Source of the DNA: Deferribacteraceae bacterium UBA1873
GTDB taxonomy: Bacteria > Chrysiogenota > Deferribacteres > Deferribacterales > Flexistipitaceae
Length of the DNA stretch: 10,580 nucleotides
Direction: 5' to 3'
Assembly (NCBI GenBank): GCA_002338145.1
Contig: DDHP01000033.1
Span: 1-10,580 of the forward strand
In this document: piece after piece, positions 1 to 6,283 of the stretch
Numbering within the stretch: the stretch's first letter is position 1
Layout of the letters: each line of letters starts with the position of its first letter
The notes under the pieces: model-generated
Told to the model about the DNA's origin: nothing
Database searches by the model: none
What the model saw: only the letters and a program-made list of their open reading frames with translations
Program-made: the position numbers and the translations under genes

Positions 1-2
1 AA

Positions 3-1106
3 TCAGAAAATAATTTTAGAGGTGAAGTATCTTCCGGCATTCCAGCTAAGTTTCATTCCGTTTTTCCTGCAAAGCTGCTCTGCAACGGAGAGTCCGACGC
101 CAAGTCCGCTTTCTACAGAATTGCCGAAATCGTTAGAAATAAACAAATACCTTTTTCTTCTGTAAACTCCCGCTCTGATATAAATGAAACTCTCAGAATA
201 TTTATACGCATTATCCATTAATAAAAAAAGAATAAATTTCATATCGTCATAATTAACGTTTACCCTTTTCAAATTAATCTTTTTCTTAATTTTTTTCGTA
301 CCACTGGAAATACCTGCATAACTGACTTGTGTTTCGTAATATTCTTTCTCAACATTATCCAATATTTCTGAGATATTAAGCTTTTGATTTAAGAAACCTT
401 TGGGAGTATTTTTTTCAGCTTTTGTGTCATTTTGAATTCCAAATTTTTTCACAAAAGAAAAAATATTTTCCAGCTCAGCCGTAAGCATCCTGTTGCCAAT
501 TTTGATTCTGTTGACAGCATTCTGTATACTCTTATAATTCAAGTCTCGCACTTGTACCTTCTGCAAGTCTTTGCTCGGTTGCGTAATGACAGAACCAGCA
601 GTATCCCTGTCAATAATTTCAGCATTTACCCTTTGACCGGCAAGGTAATTTTTTAGTTTATGCCCCAATACCAGAAGAATAATTTCAAATGATTTCGAAT
701 AGTTTTCACGATTCTTAATAAGCCTGTAAGCTGTAAAATAATACAATACAGACACGGAAAAAATGATGACTGCATCCCAGTAAAACATTAGCAGCAATTT
801 ACCCCGGACTTCTTGTCTAAGATAACTTTTCTCCACATAATATTTGTGCCGGCCTTTGATATCATATAATTCGTAGCCGGGAATAAATATATTTTTGTTA
901 GAAATTTTCAGATAAACAGGTTTGCCCGGCGTGGTGTATTGACTAAGTTCATGATGCCGGTCAACTTCCAACGATATCCGTTTTTGTATTTCTGTCTTGA
1001 ACGAATAGAGAAAGATTGCATTAAGCATTGAAAGCCCGATGATCAGTGTAACAATAATAAAAATAAATATTTTCAGTTCAAAACCCACATCAAAAAACTT
1101 TTTCAT
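3..1106 (-). CDS. Membrane sensor histidine kinase
   Basis: This is the sensor kinase partner of the response regulator encoded just upstream; it should autophosphorylate on a histidine and pass the phosphate on. The 367 residues show an N-terminal membrane segment (about 11-34), a short extracytoplasmic region (about 35-103), a second membrane segment (about 104-126) and a cytoplasmic kinase core. The H-box reads LGHKLKNYL with His149. A long linker separates it from the second dimerisation helix (about 187-222). The ATP-binding part has an N-box, LLMDNAYKYS (Asn299), and a combined G1/G2 region, NDFGNS...GLGVGLSVAEQL (325-345). I see no HAMP or PAS domain and no clear F-box. The ATG at 1106 follows AGGT at a short spacing and lies 36 bases after the regulator stop, so the two are co-transcribed. 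The stimulus cannot be read from the sequence. The call is firm at family level only; the TGA stop is inside the window, so the gene is complete. Confidence 0.9.
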   Translation of the reverse strand: MKKFFDVGFELKIFIFIIVTLIIGLSMLNAIFLYSFKTEIQKRISLEVDRHHELSQYTTPGKPVYLKISNKNIFIPGYELYDIKGRHKYYVEKSYLRQEVRGKLLLMFYWDAVIIFSVSVLYYFTAYRLIKNRENYSKSFEIILLVLGHKLKNYLAGQRVNAEIIDRDTAGSVITQPSKDLQKVQVRDLNYKSIQNAVNRIKIGNRMLTAELENIFSFVKKFGIQNDTKAEKNTPKGFLNQKLNISEILDNVEKEYYETQVSYAGISSGTKKIKKKINLKRVNVNYDDMKFILFLLMDNAYKYSESFIYIRAGVYRRKRYLFISNDFGNSVESGLGVGLSVAEQLCRKNGMKLSWNAGRYFTSKIIF

Positions 1107-1142
1107 CTATACCTACCAACCACTCTCTGCCTCTGCCTTTAC

Positions 1143-1796
1143 CTATTCACTGACAAGCATATAACCTCGCGCTTTATACGTTTTGATAGTATCTTCCGGA
1201 AGATACTGGCGCAAATGCCTTATATATGTGCGAACCGATTCTGTTCCCACCGGTTTATCCCCCCATACATAGTTAATAATTCTTTGAGTAGTTACCATTT
1301 TGTTGCGGTTGATTAATAAAATGTAGAGTATATCCCATTCCTTTTTGGTGAGTTTTATTTCTTTATTATCCGATATTAAAGTCTGATTATCTATATTTAT
1401 GCAAGCTTTTCCGATTTTTATTATATTTTCAAAACATCCGTATCTTTTACCCACAGATTTAATCCGTAGTAACAGTTCTTTCGGGTCAAACGGTTTGACA
1501 ATATAATCGTCAGCACCTTTATTGAAACACTCTTCTTTTGTTCCTATTTCTCCTTTTGCTGTTATTATAATGACAGGAATACCAGGATGTTTTCGTTTGA
1601 TATGGGATAATATTGTTTCTCCCTTTTTAATATTCAGCATCAAATCCAGAAGTATTACATCAAAATATTCATAATTGAAAAATTTGTCTATTTCACTGGC
1701 ATCAGATATTAATGTTACGGTCATTTTTTCGTTTTTCAAATATTCAGACAATGATAAACCAAGTATTGTATCATCTTCGACGATCAATATTTTCAT
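1143..1796 (-). CDS. OmpR/PhoB-family response regulator
   Basis: This is a DNA-binding response regulator of 217 residues, the usual length for the family. The receiver domain (1-118) has the acidic pair Asp8/Asp9, the phospho-acceptor Asp51 in ILLDLML, Thr79 in IIITAKG and Lys101 in VKPFDP. All the key phosphotransfer residues are therefore present. The C-terminal winged-helix domain (about 124-217) has the typical LTKKEWDIL start, a recognition-helix region ESVRTYIRHLRQYL, and the wing hairpin KTYKARGYML. It is first in an operon with the histidine kinase that starts 36 bases downstream and is its obvious cognate. There is no Shine-Dalgarno before the ATG; instead a -10-like TATAAT sits six bases upstream, which suggests a leaderless message. 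The regulon is unknown. It is not assignable to a named subtype such as PhoB or CpxR. Confidence 0.93.
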   Translation of the reverse strand: MKILIVEDDTILGLSLSEYLKNEKMTVTLISDASEIDKFFNYEYFDVILLDLMLNIKKGETILSHIKRKHPGIPVIIITAKGEIGTKEECFNKGADDYIVKPFDPKELLLRIKSVGKRYGCFENIIKIGKACINIDNQTLISDNKEIKLTKKEWDILYILLINRNKMVTTQRIINYVWGDKPVGTESVRTYIRHLRQYLPEDTIKTYKARGYMLVSE

Positions 1797-1802
1797 GGAA
1801 AC

Positions 1803-1831
1803 ATTATATCATGATATATAATTTTAGTAAA
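1803..1831 (-). promoter_or_regulatory. Putative leaderless sigma-70-type promoter of the two-component operon
   Basis: On the minus strand, TTTACT (1831-1826) is followed after 17 bases by a perfect TATAAT (1808-1803). The response-regulator ATG begins only six bases further on. Transcription would start at or within a base or two of the A of ATG, giving a leaderless mRNA, which agrees with the absence of a Shine-Dalgarno. A perfect 14-base palindrome, TATATCATGATATA (1805-1818), overlaps the -10 and spacer and could be an operator. The promoter is inferred from consensus match only. Confidence 0.55.
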
Positions 1832-1920
1832 TCAATGGTGAGAATACTGAAAATTTTTTTTTTTGAAAAAACTGAGCTAATAAAATTTATATTTTATTTA
1901 AAAAATTCTGTGCAGGCGTT

Positions 1921-1957
1921 TTAAAAAGCAGACAGCCTGCTTTAAGCTGACTGTCTG
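1921..1957 (-). terminator. Rho-independent terminator overlapping the end of the 107-residue ORF
   Basis: Minus-strand transcription gives CAGACAG (1957-1951) pairing perfectly with CTGTCTG (1935-1929). The stem extends inward by TCAGC/GCAGG, with one G-T wobble and one A-A mismatch, around a TTAAA loop (1945-1941). The 3' arm is followed by C and then TTTTT (1925-1921). The TAA stop of the upstream ORF lies inside the loop. This should stop transcription before the two-component operon, which then depends on its own promoter. Confidence 0.75.
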
Positions 1958-2265
1958 TTATTTTGCTCTTCTTTTTCTAACAACATTTTGCGAAGGTCAT
2001 CTTTAAATTCACTTATATTTCCAACATGTGCTACACGGGAAGTGTTGGCCAGGTACTGGATTTCATCATCGGACAAGCTTGTTTTTTCGTATATGTTTTT
2101 AGCAGATATAACCCTTTCGCTCCAAGGCTCGAATGATTTAATACTTACGAGAAAAAAATGTTCTGAATCCGCAATTGCTCTTGTGAGCACAACATATTTC
2201 TCCATTTGCATGGCATAATCCATGACTCTAAATATATCACCTATTATATACTCTTTCTTTGTCAC
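1942..2265 (-). CDS. Hypothetical protein, 107 residues
   Basis: I do not recognise this family. It is a small soluble protein with no signal peptide or membrane segment. An N-terminal half rich in beta-type residues (MEKYVVLTRAIADSEHFFLV, about 21-40) is followed by a charged, helix-prone C-terminal half (about 63-104) ending in a Glu/Lys-rich tail. It has no cysteines and no obvious catalytic motif. The start is GTG, chosen because AGGAGG (2276-2271) lies five bases upstream, which is the strongest ribosome binding site on the minus strand here. A consensus TTGACA lies further upstream and a terminator hairpin closes the gene, so it looks like a self-contained, expressed single-gene unit. 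Neighbours give no functional hint. Confidence is for its being a real gene, not for any role. Confidence 0.8.
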   Translation of the reverse strand: MTKKEYIIGDIFRVMDYAMQMEKYVVLTRAIADSEHFFLVSIKSFEPWSERVISAKNIYEKTSLSDDEIQYLANTSRVAHVGNISEFKDDLRKMLLEKEEQNNRQSA

Positions 2266-2295
2266 AACTTCCTCCTGAGTGCATACTATATCACT

Positions 2296-2323
2296 AATTT
2301 AGCCTATTTTAACGATGTGTCAA
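2296..2323 (-). promoter_or_regulatory. Putative promoter of the 107-residue ORF
   Basis: On the minus strand a perfect TTGACA (2323-2318) is followed after 16 bases by TAAATT (2301-2296), a four-of-six match to the -10 consensus. The predicted start would be near 2289, giving a leader of about two dozen bases that contains AGGAGG. The promoter lies after the lipoprotein stop, so this ORF need not depend on read-through. Confidence 0.55.
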
Positions 2324-2355
2324 CAGTAAATTACTTTTTTTACAAATACGAAAAA

Positions 2356-2994
2356 TCAATTGTTCTTACAAAGTTTTATATTTTTACGTTTACTTTCTTT
2401 ATTTTTGGTAAAAATGAATGAGTTGCACAGCAAATCCGAAAAGTAGATTTCGTATTTAACATATTTTTCAATTACTGAATAGGGAATATAAATGTCTGCT
2501 TCTTCATATTCTTTAGGTTCAAAATACTCTCCAATGGAGGAATATACCGGCCAGTTTGTTCCAATTAAAACACCTTTCAGGCTTTTATCCTTCACAAGCT
2601 TTTCTGAGGGGGCATATTTTACTGCGTATATAATATCCTGAACTTTGTGCTTGAATACTTTTTCAGCACGCTTATTTATGGTATTATATTTTTTGGTGCT
2701 GATAGGCTTTTCATAAGGACTTATAATATATACCCAAAAATCTCCCGGTTTATTATCACATAAAGGCTCACACCCTTCACCCGATGTGAATCCTAAACCG
2801 GCTTTTTGTATGGGAATTCCTCTTTCGTGCATATTTTTGTATGCATTATACAAGGAATTTGAATATTTGTTTTTAAGTTGTTGTGTATGTTCTGTTTGGG
2901 GATTAAAAATGTATGTTGAATAATTATTCATAGGTTTGGAACAACCAACAAAGATGAAAATTATCAAAAGCGAAAAAAGATTAAATTTTTTCAT
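2356..2994 (-). CDS. Putative lipoprotein of unknown function
   Basis: This is a secreted, lipid-anchored protein of 212 residues. The signal peptide has a basic start (MKK), a hydrophobic core (about 4-16) and a lipobox FVGC with Cys18 as the modified residue. Ser19 at +2 would, by the Escherichia coli rule, favour the outer membrane. The mature part is hydrophilic and rich in Tyr, Lys and Glu. It has two close cysteines (GCEPLC, 75 and 79) and two late ones (190 and 209) that could form disulfides. Segments such as PGDFWVYIISPYEKP and GVLIGTNWPVY look structured, but I do not recognise the family. The start is the ATG at 2994, not the possible start 30 bases earlier at 3024: it gives a normal signal peptide and is preceded by AAAGGTG. 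The gene begins two bases after the LOG-family stop, so the pair is probably translationally coupled. I see no clear terminator after it. Confidence 0.85.
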   Translation of the reverse strand: MKKFNLFSLLIIFIFVGCSKPMNNYSTYIFNPQTEHTQQLKNKYSNSLYNAYKNMHERGIPIQKAGLGFTSGEGCEPLCDNKPGDFWVYIISPYEKPISTKKYNTINKRAEKVFKHKVQDIIYAVKYAPSEKLVKDKSLKGVLIGTNWPVYSSIGEYFEPKEYEEADIYIPYSVIEKYVKYEIYFSDLLCNSFIFTKNKESKRKNIKLCKNN

Positions 2995-2996
2995 TT

Positions 2997-3668
2997 TTAC
3001 ACCTTTAGAAAGTTTTTTATACACTCAAGTATTTCTCCGGGCTCATCTATCATCTTGATTATATCAAGATCATTTTCAGATATAAAGTTATTTTTTATCA
3101 TCATGTTTTCTATCCAGTTTATCAGACCTTTCCAGTAATTTTTCTCCACAAGTATCAGTGGAAAAGGGAGTATCTTTTTCGTCTGTATTAATGTTAAAGC
3201 TTCAAAAAGTTCATCCATAGTTCCGAATCCGCCGGGGAAAATAACAAATGCACTGGCGTATTTTACCAGCATTACTTTTCTTACAAAAAAGTAGTTGAAT
3301 GTTATTAGTTTTTTGGCGTAGGGATTCGGTTTTTGTTCAAATGGCAGTTCTATGTTAAGACCCACCGAACCTCCTCCAGCTTCCATAGCTCCTCTGTTTG
3401 CAGCTTCCATTACTCCCGGGCCTCCGCCGGTTAAAACTGTTATTCCATTATCTGCAAGCATTTTCCCGAGGGTTCTGGCTTTACGGTAATCTTTGTGATC
3501 TTCTTTTATACGAGCAGAACCGAAAATACTGGCAGCCGGCTCAACATCAGCCAGATGTTCGAATCCTTCGACAAATTCTGAAAGTATTTTAAACATTCTC
3601 CATGTATCACCAACTTTTATTTCATCAATAAGATACTGGGATTTCTTTATATTGTTATTATTTTGCAT
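2997..3668 (-). CDS. LOG-family (TIGR00730-type) nucleotide phosphoribohydrolase-like protein
   Basis: Proteins of this Rossmann-like family cleave the N-glycosidic bond of nucleoside 5'-monophosphates. Characterised LOG members release cytokinin bases and ribose 5-phosphate, while the physiological substrate in most bacteria is uncertain. The two signature motifs are intact: GGGPGVMEAANRGA (81-94) for phosphate binding and PGGFGTMDE (145-153), which contains the conserved catalytic-type Glu153. Arg129 in FVRKVML matches the conserved Arg region. At 223 residues it is longer than the roughly 190-residue short LOG proteins, with an extra helical N-terminus (about 1-44) before the first strand ASIFGSAR, as in the TIGR00730 proteins of many anaerobes. 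The ATG at 3668 is preceded by AGAGGT. It is first in a two-gene unit with the lipoprotein. Older databases may label it lysine decarboxylase, which is a misannotation. Confidence 0.9.
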   Translation of the reverse strand: MQNNNNIKKSQYLIDEIKVGDTWRMFKILSEFVEGFEHLADVEPAASIFGSARIKEDHKDYRKARTLGKMLADNGITVLTGGGPGVMEAANRGAMEAGGGSVGLNIELPFEQKPNPYAKKLITFNYFFVRKVMLVKYASAFVIFPGGFGTMDELFEALTLIQTKKILPFPLILVEKNYWKGLINWIENMMIKNNFISENDLDIIKMIDEPGEILECIKNFLKV

Positions 3669-3785
3669 TGTTACCTCTTTTGAACGATGTTTCTTAATTA
3701 TTATATTTTAATTTAATAATTAACATAATCTATTACTATTATACAATGTATTTTTATGCCGAAAGTTGTCGGAGTGCAATAAATA

Positions 3786-3814
3786 TTGACATAGTTTTTG
3801 ACATAATATATATG
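3786..3814 (+). promoter_or_regulatory. Putative promoter of the rlmH-pgk operon
   Basis: A perfect TTGACA (3786-3791) is followed after 17 bases by TATATG (3809-3814), with the overlapping alternative TATATA (3807-3812) at 15 bases. Start of transcription would be near 3820, leaving a leader of about 70 bases. This is the only good promoter I can see for the seven-gene run. A second TTGACA (3798-3803) has no -10 partner. Confidence 0.55.
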
Positions 3815-3828
3815 TAAGCCCACTTACA
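3813..3828 (+). promoter_or_regulatory. Perfect inverted repeat at the promoter/leader boundary
   Basis: TGTAAG (3813-3818) and CTTACA (3823-3828) are exact reverse complements around CCCA. The repeat straddles the predicted transcription start, so it is better placed to be a repressor operator than an RNA hairpin. It is followed at once by ACGG/CCGT (3828-3831 and 3841-3844), which could form a small stem around a CTGAGATCA loop. Function is inferred from position only. Confidence 0.35.
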
Positions 3829-3893
3829 CGGCTGAGATCACCGTCGTACAGGTTATAGACTTTGTTTTGTTAGTTTCAACCAAAGGTATTTTT

Positions 3894-4346
3894 ATGCATA
3901 TCAAAGTAATACTGGCAGCAAAATTAAAAGATGATAATTATGAAACTTTGATTAGTGATTACCTTAAAAGGATATCTGCTGTTTATTCTGCAGATTTTGT
4001 TGAGATTTCCGATAGTACGGACAATTCTGAAGATATGTCTCAAAAATGCCTTACAAAAATTGTAAAACATTCTGAAGGTTATTACAGAGTTGGGTTGGAT
4101 CTGAGGGGTAAATCTTTTTCAAGTGAACAATTTGCTGAATGGCTTGGCAAACAAATAGAGATTAGCGGTAAAATAGCTTTTATCGTTGGCTCAGCAAATG
4201 GACTGCCAAATACCTTGACAGAAAAAACAGATGCACTAATTTCTTTGTCAAAGCTAACGTTTGCGCACAAAATAGCAACACTTGTAATATTTGAGCAAAT
4301 ATACAGGGCCATGACTATTAATATGAATCACCCATACCACAGGTAG
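3894..4346 (+). CDS. rlmH: Ribosomal RNA large subunit methyltransferase RlmH
   Basis: RlmH is a SPOUT-class, SAM-dependent enzyme that methylates N3 of pseudouridine 1915 (E. coli numbering) in helix 69 of 23S rRNA. This 150-residue protein is near the usual 155-160. It has the N-terminal strand MHIKVILAAKL, the SAM-loop region FIVGSANGLP, the segment LTFAHKIATLVIFEQIYRA and the diagnostic C-terminus NHPYHR. Compared with the E. coli sequence [20 protein letters not shown], the Pro, the Arg after the His and the Trp are Ala, Thr and Met here. The ATG at 3894 is chosen over an in-frame TTG at 3867 because it has AAAGGT nine bases before the start and gives the normal family N-terminus. It heads the plus-strand operon; the next ATG is nine bases after its TAG. 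Confidence 0.93.
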   Translation: MHIKVILAAKLKDDNYETLISDYLKRISAVYSADFVEISDSTDNSEDMSQKCLTKIVKHSEGYYRVGLDLRGKSFSSEQFAEWLGKQIEISGKIAFIVGSANGLPNTLTEKTDALISLSKLTFAHKIATLVIFEQIYRAMTINMNHPYHR

Positions 4347-4355
4347 GAGGATTTT

Positions 4356-4718
4356 ATGAAAGATGCACAAATCCAGTATTTCAAGACTAAACTTCACGAG
4401 CTTAGGGCGGATCTGCTGGAAAGTTTGAAAAGCAGATATGACGAAGCGATAAATCTTGGTACTGATACAGGTAAAGATTCTGCTGACGAAGCTTACAGTA
4501 TTTATAGCAGAAATCTTATGCTTGGCAGAGTTGAAACGGATGCTCTAAAACTGAGACTTGTGGAACAGGCTTTAAACAGAATCAGGGAAGGAACTTACGG
4601 CGTTTGTATGGAATGTGGTGAAGAAATAGAAGAGCGCCGCCTTGAGTATGTCCCATTTGCAAGATATTGTACAGAATGTAAGAGCGAGCTGGAAAAAAAG
4701 GGCGTAATTAAAATGTAG
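4356..4718 (+). CDS. DksA/TraR-family zinc-finger protein
   Basis: This family binds in the secondary channel of RNA polymerase and, in DksA, modulates initiation together with ppGpp. The 120-residue protein has a helical N-terminal coiled-coil (about 3-78) whose tip carries DSADEA (Asp41, Asp44). This matches the DxxDxA tip motif needed for activity in E. coli DksA. A four-cysteine zinc finger follows: CMEC (84-87) and CTEC (105-108), with the usual GTYGVCMECGEEI and ARYCTEC surroundings. It is shorter than E. coli DksA (151 residues), like many TraR/YocK-type members, so I leave the symbol blank. AGGAGG lies six bases before the ATG, partly in the rlmH stop region. A regulator of rRNA and stress transcription next to an rRNA modification gene is plausible, but that link is inference. 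Confidence 0.9.
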   Translation: MKDAQIQYFKTKLHELRADLLESLKSRYDEAINLGTDTGKDSADEAYSIYSRNLMLGRVETDALKLRLVEQALNRIREGTYGVCMECGEEIEERRLEYVPFARYCTECKSELEKKGVIKM

Positions 4719-4753
4719 CGATATTTTGATGTCTAAAGGGTAAAGGTATTTTT

Positions 4754-6283
4754 ATGGGACATAAAAATAAGATTATTTTATTAATCCTTGATGGGTGGGG
4801 ATTTAGGGAGTCAGCGGACCATAATGCGGTTCACCTTAGCAACCCGACTAATTTTAACAGGTTGTTGGAAAATTCGCCGCATACGTTGCTTAATGCCAGT
4901 GAAGAATGGGTTGGTTTGCCTGCCGGTCAAATGGGGAATTCAGAAGTTGGTCATATGAATATAGGTGCCGGCAGAATTGTCTATCAGGACTTTTTACGGA
5001 TTAATAAGGCTATTGAAACCGGCGAAATCAGTAATAATGAGAATATTATTTCTTTTTATAAAAAAATAAAGGACTCTGACGGGGTTTTGCATTTTTTCGG
5101 TCTTGTCAGTGATGGAGGGGTTCATAGCCATATAACACATCTGAAAGGACTAATTAAGTCGGCAAAGGATTTCGGCATTAAAAATGTATATATACATGCG
5201 TTTATGGATGGCAGAGATACGCCTCCCAAAAACGGTATTAATTATATAAAGGATTTGTGTCAGTATCTTGATTCCTTAAATTACGGGAAAATAGCTACAG
5301 TTTCCGGAAGATTTTATTCCATGGACAGAGATAAACGATGGGAAAGGATTAATAAAGCATACCGTGCCATAGTTTATGGAGAAGGATTATCGGCGGATTC
5401 TGCATCTGAGGCAGTGACTGCTGCATACGACAGAGGTGAAACGGATGAATTTATAACCCCAACTGTTGTAAAAGATAGTTTTTGCGGTATTAACAGCGAA
5501 GACGGTATTTTCTTTTTCAATTTTAGAGCGGACAGAGCCAGGGAACTTACAAAGGTGTTTACTGATTTCAGTTTTGAAGAATTTCCCAAAAAAAATATAA
5601 AGCCTTTTTTTATAACTATGACAATGTATGACAAATCGTTTGATTTACCTGTGGCTTTTCCACCTTTGAGTCTGGATAATATTCTTGGAGAAGTAATCAG
5701 CAGGAACAAGCTTAGTCAGCTGCGTATAGCTGAGACAGAAAAGTATGCCCATGTTACATTCTTTTTTAACGGTGGCAGAGAAGTTGAATTTGAGGGGGAG
5801 TCCCGAGAGCTTATTCCATCGCCCAGGGATGTTTCCACTTATGACGAAAAACCTGAAATGAGTGTTAAAACTGTCTGCGACAGGTTTGAGGATAAGTTTC
5901 TGAATAACGATATTGATGTCACTATTATGAATTTTGCAAATCCTGACATGGTTGGTCATACTGGTGTTGAATCAGCTGCCATTAAAGCATGTAAAGCGGT
6001 TGATGAGCAGCTGGGAAGGGTTGTTAAAATAGCTGATAAGACAGATTCTGTTCTGATGGTTACTGCAGATCACGGTAACAGTGAACAGATGTGGGACTAC
6101 GAGAATGACCAACCTCATACTGCCCACACTTTAAATAAGGTATTTTTTATTGTTTACAATTATCCCTGTAAATTATCTCGTAATAAAGATATAAAGCTTG
6201 CGGATATTGCTCCTACAATGCTTGATGTTTTAAAAATCCCGAAACCAGTAGAAATGACCGGTGAGTCACTGTTTATTAAATGA
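4754..6283 (+). CDS. gpmI: 2,3-bisphosphoglycerate-independent phosphoglycerate mutase
   Basis: This enzyme interconverts 3- and 2-phosphoglycerate in glycolysis and gluconeogenesis using two metal ions (usually Mn) and a phosphoserine intermediate. At 509 residues it has the normal family length. The phosphatase-like fold supplies Asp13 (LILDGWG), the nucleophile Ser63 (GQMGNSEVGHMN), Asp398/His402 (NPDMVGHTG), Asp439/His440 (TADHGNSE) and His457 (PHTAHT). Together these complete the two-metal set known from the Geobacillus enzyme. The phosphotransferase domain shows GRDTPP (153-158), GRFYSMDRDKRWER (185-198) and FNFRADRAREL (256-266). The ATG is preceded by AAAGGT and a T-rich spacer, identical to the rlmH initiation region. 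The last 23 bases overlap comF. It acts immediately after pgk in the glycolytic direction. Confidence 0.97.
   Translation: MGHKNKIILLILDGWGFRESADHNAVHLSNPTNFNRLLENSPHTLLNASEEWVGLPAGQMGNSEVGHMNIGAGRIVYQDFLRINKAIETGEISNNENIISFYKKIKDSDGVLHFFGLVSDGGVHSHITHLKGLIKSAKDFGIKNVYIHAFMDGRDTPPKNGINYIKDLCQYLDSLNYGKIATVSGRFYSMDRDKRWERINKAYRAIVYGEGLSADSASEAVTAAYDRGETDEFITPTVVKDSFCGINSEDGIFFFNFRADRARELTKVFTDFSFEEFPKKNIKPFFITMTMYDKSFDLPVAFPPLSLDNILGEVISRNKLSQLRIAETEKYAHVTFFFNGGREVEFEGESRELIPSPRDVSTYDEKPEMSVKTVCDRFEDKFLNNDIDVTIMNFANPDMVGHTGVESAAIKACKAVDEQLGRVVKIADKTDSVLMVTADHGNSEQMWDYENDQPHTAHTLNKVFFIVYNYPCKLSRNKDIKLADIAPTMLDVLKIPKPVEMTGESLFIK

Larger units (their letters stand above)
3669..3893. other. Divergent intergenic region
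   Basis: This AT-rich spacer separates the minus-strand LOG gene from the plus-strand rlmH operon. For the LOG gene I see AGAGGT just before the ATG and two TATAAT hexamers on the minus strand (3743-3738 and 3705-3700), but neither has a convincing -35 box at 16-18 bases. The plus-strand promoter and leader are listed separately. A short inverted repeat CCGA/TCGG lies at 3759-3772. No small ORF with a ribosome binding site was found. Confidence 0.6.

Noticed and set aside
1712..1924. Plus-strand ORF over the start of the response regulator and its upstream spacer
   Set aside because: Low-complexity Phe/Lys-rich translation, no ribosome binding site, and overlap with the regulator promoter and coding start.
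2995..3024. Longer start for the lipoprotein
   Set aside because: It would put ten extra residues before an already complete signal peptide and read into the LOG gene; ATG at 2994 has its own ribosome site.
3798..3803. Second TTGACA in the rlmH promoter region
   Set aside because: At 17 bases the would-be -10 is CACTTA, a poor match; the first TTGACA has better partners.
3829..3864. TPP riboswitch (GGCTGAGAT...ACC resembles the thi-box core)
   Set aside because: The second conserved half (CCTGATCTGG...GCGTAGGGA type) is missing, and the downstream gene is rlmH, not a thiamine gene.
3867..3893. Upstream TTG start for rlmH
   Set aside because: No ribosome binding site, a non-family N-terminal extension, and a well-placed ATG with AAAGGT at 3894.
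5374..5959. Antisense ORFs opposite gpmI (and similar ones opposite gap and pgk)
   Set aside because: They mirror the codon pattern of strongly supported sense genes and have no ribosome sites or recognisable motifs.
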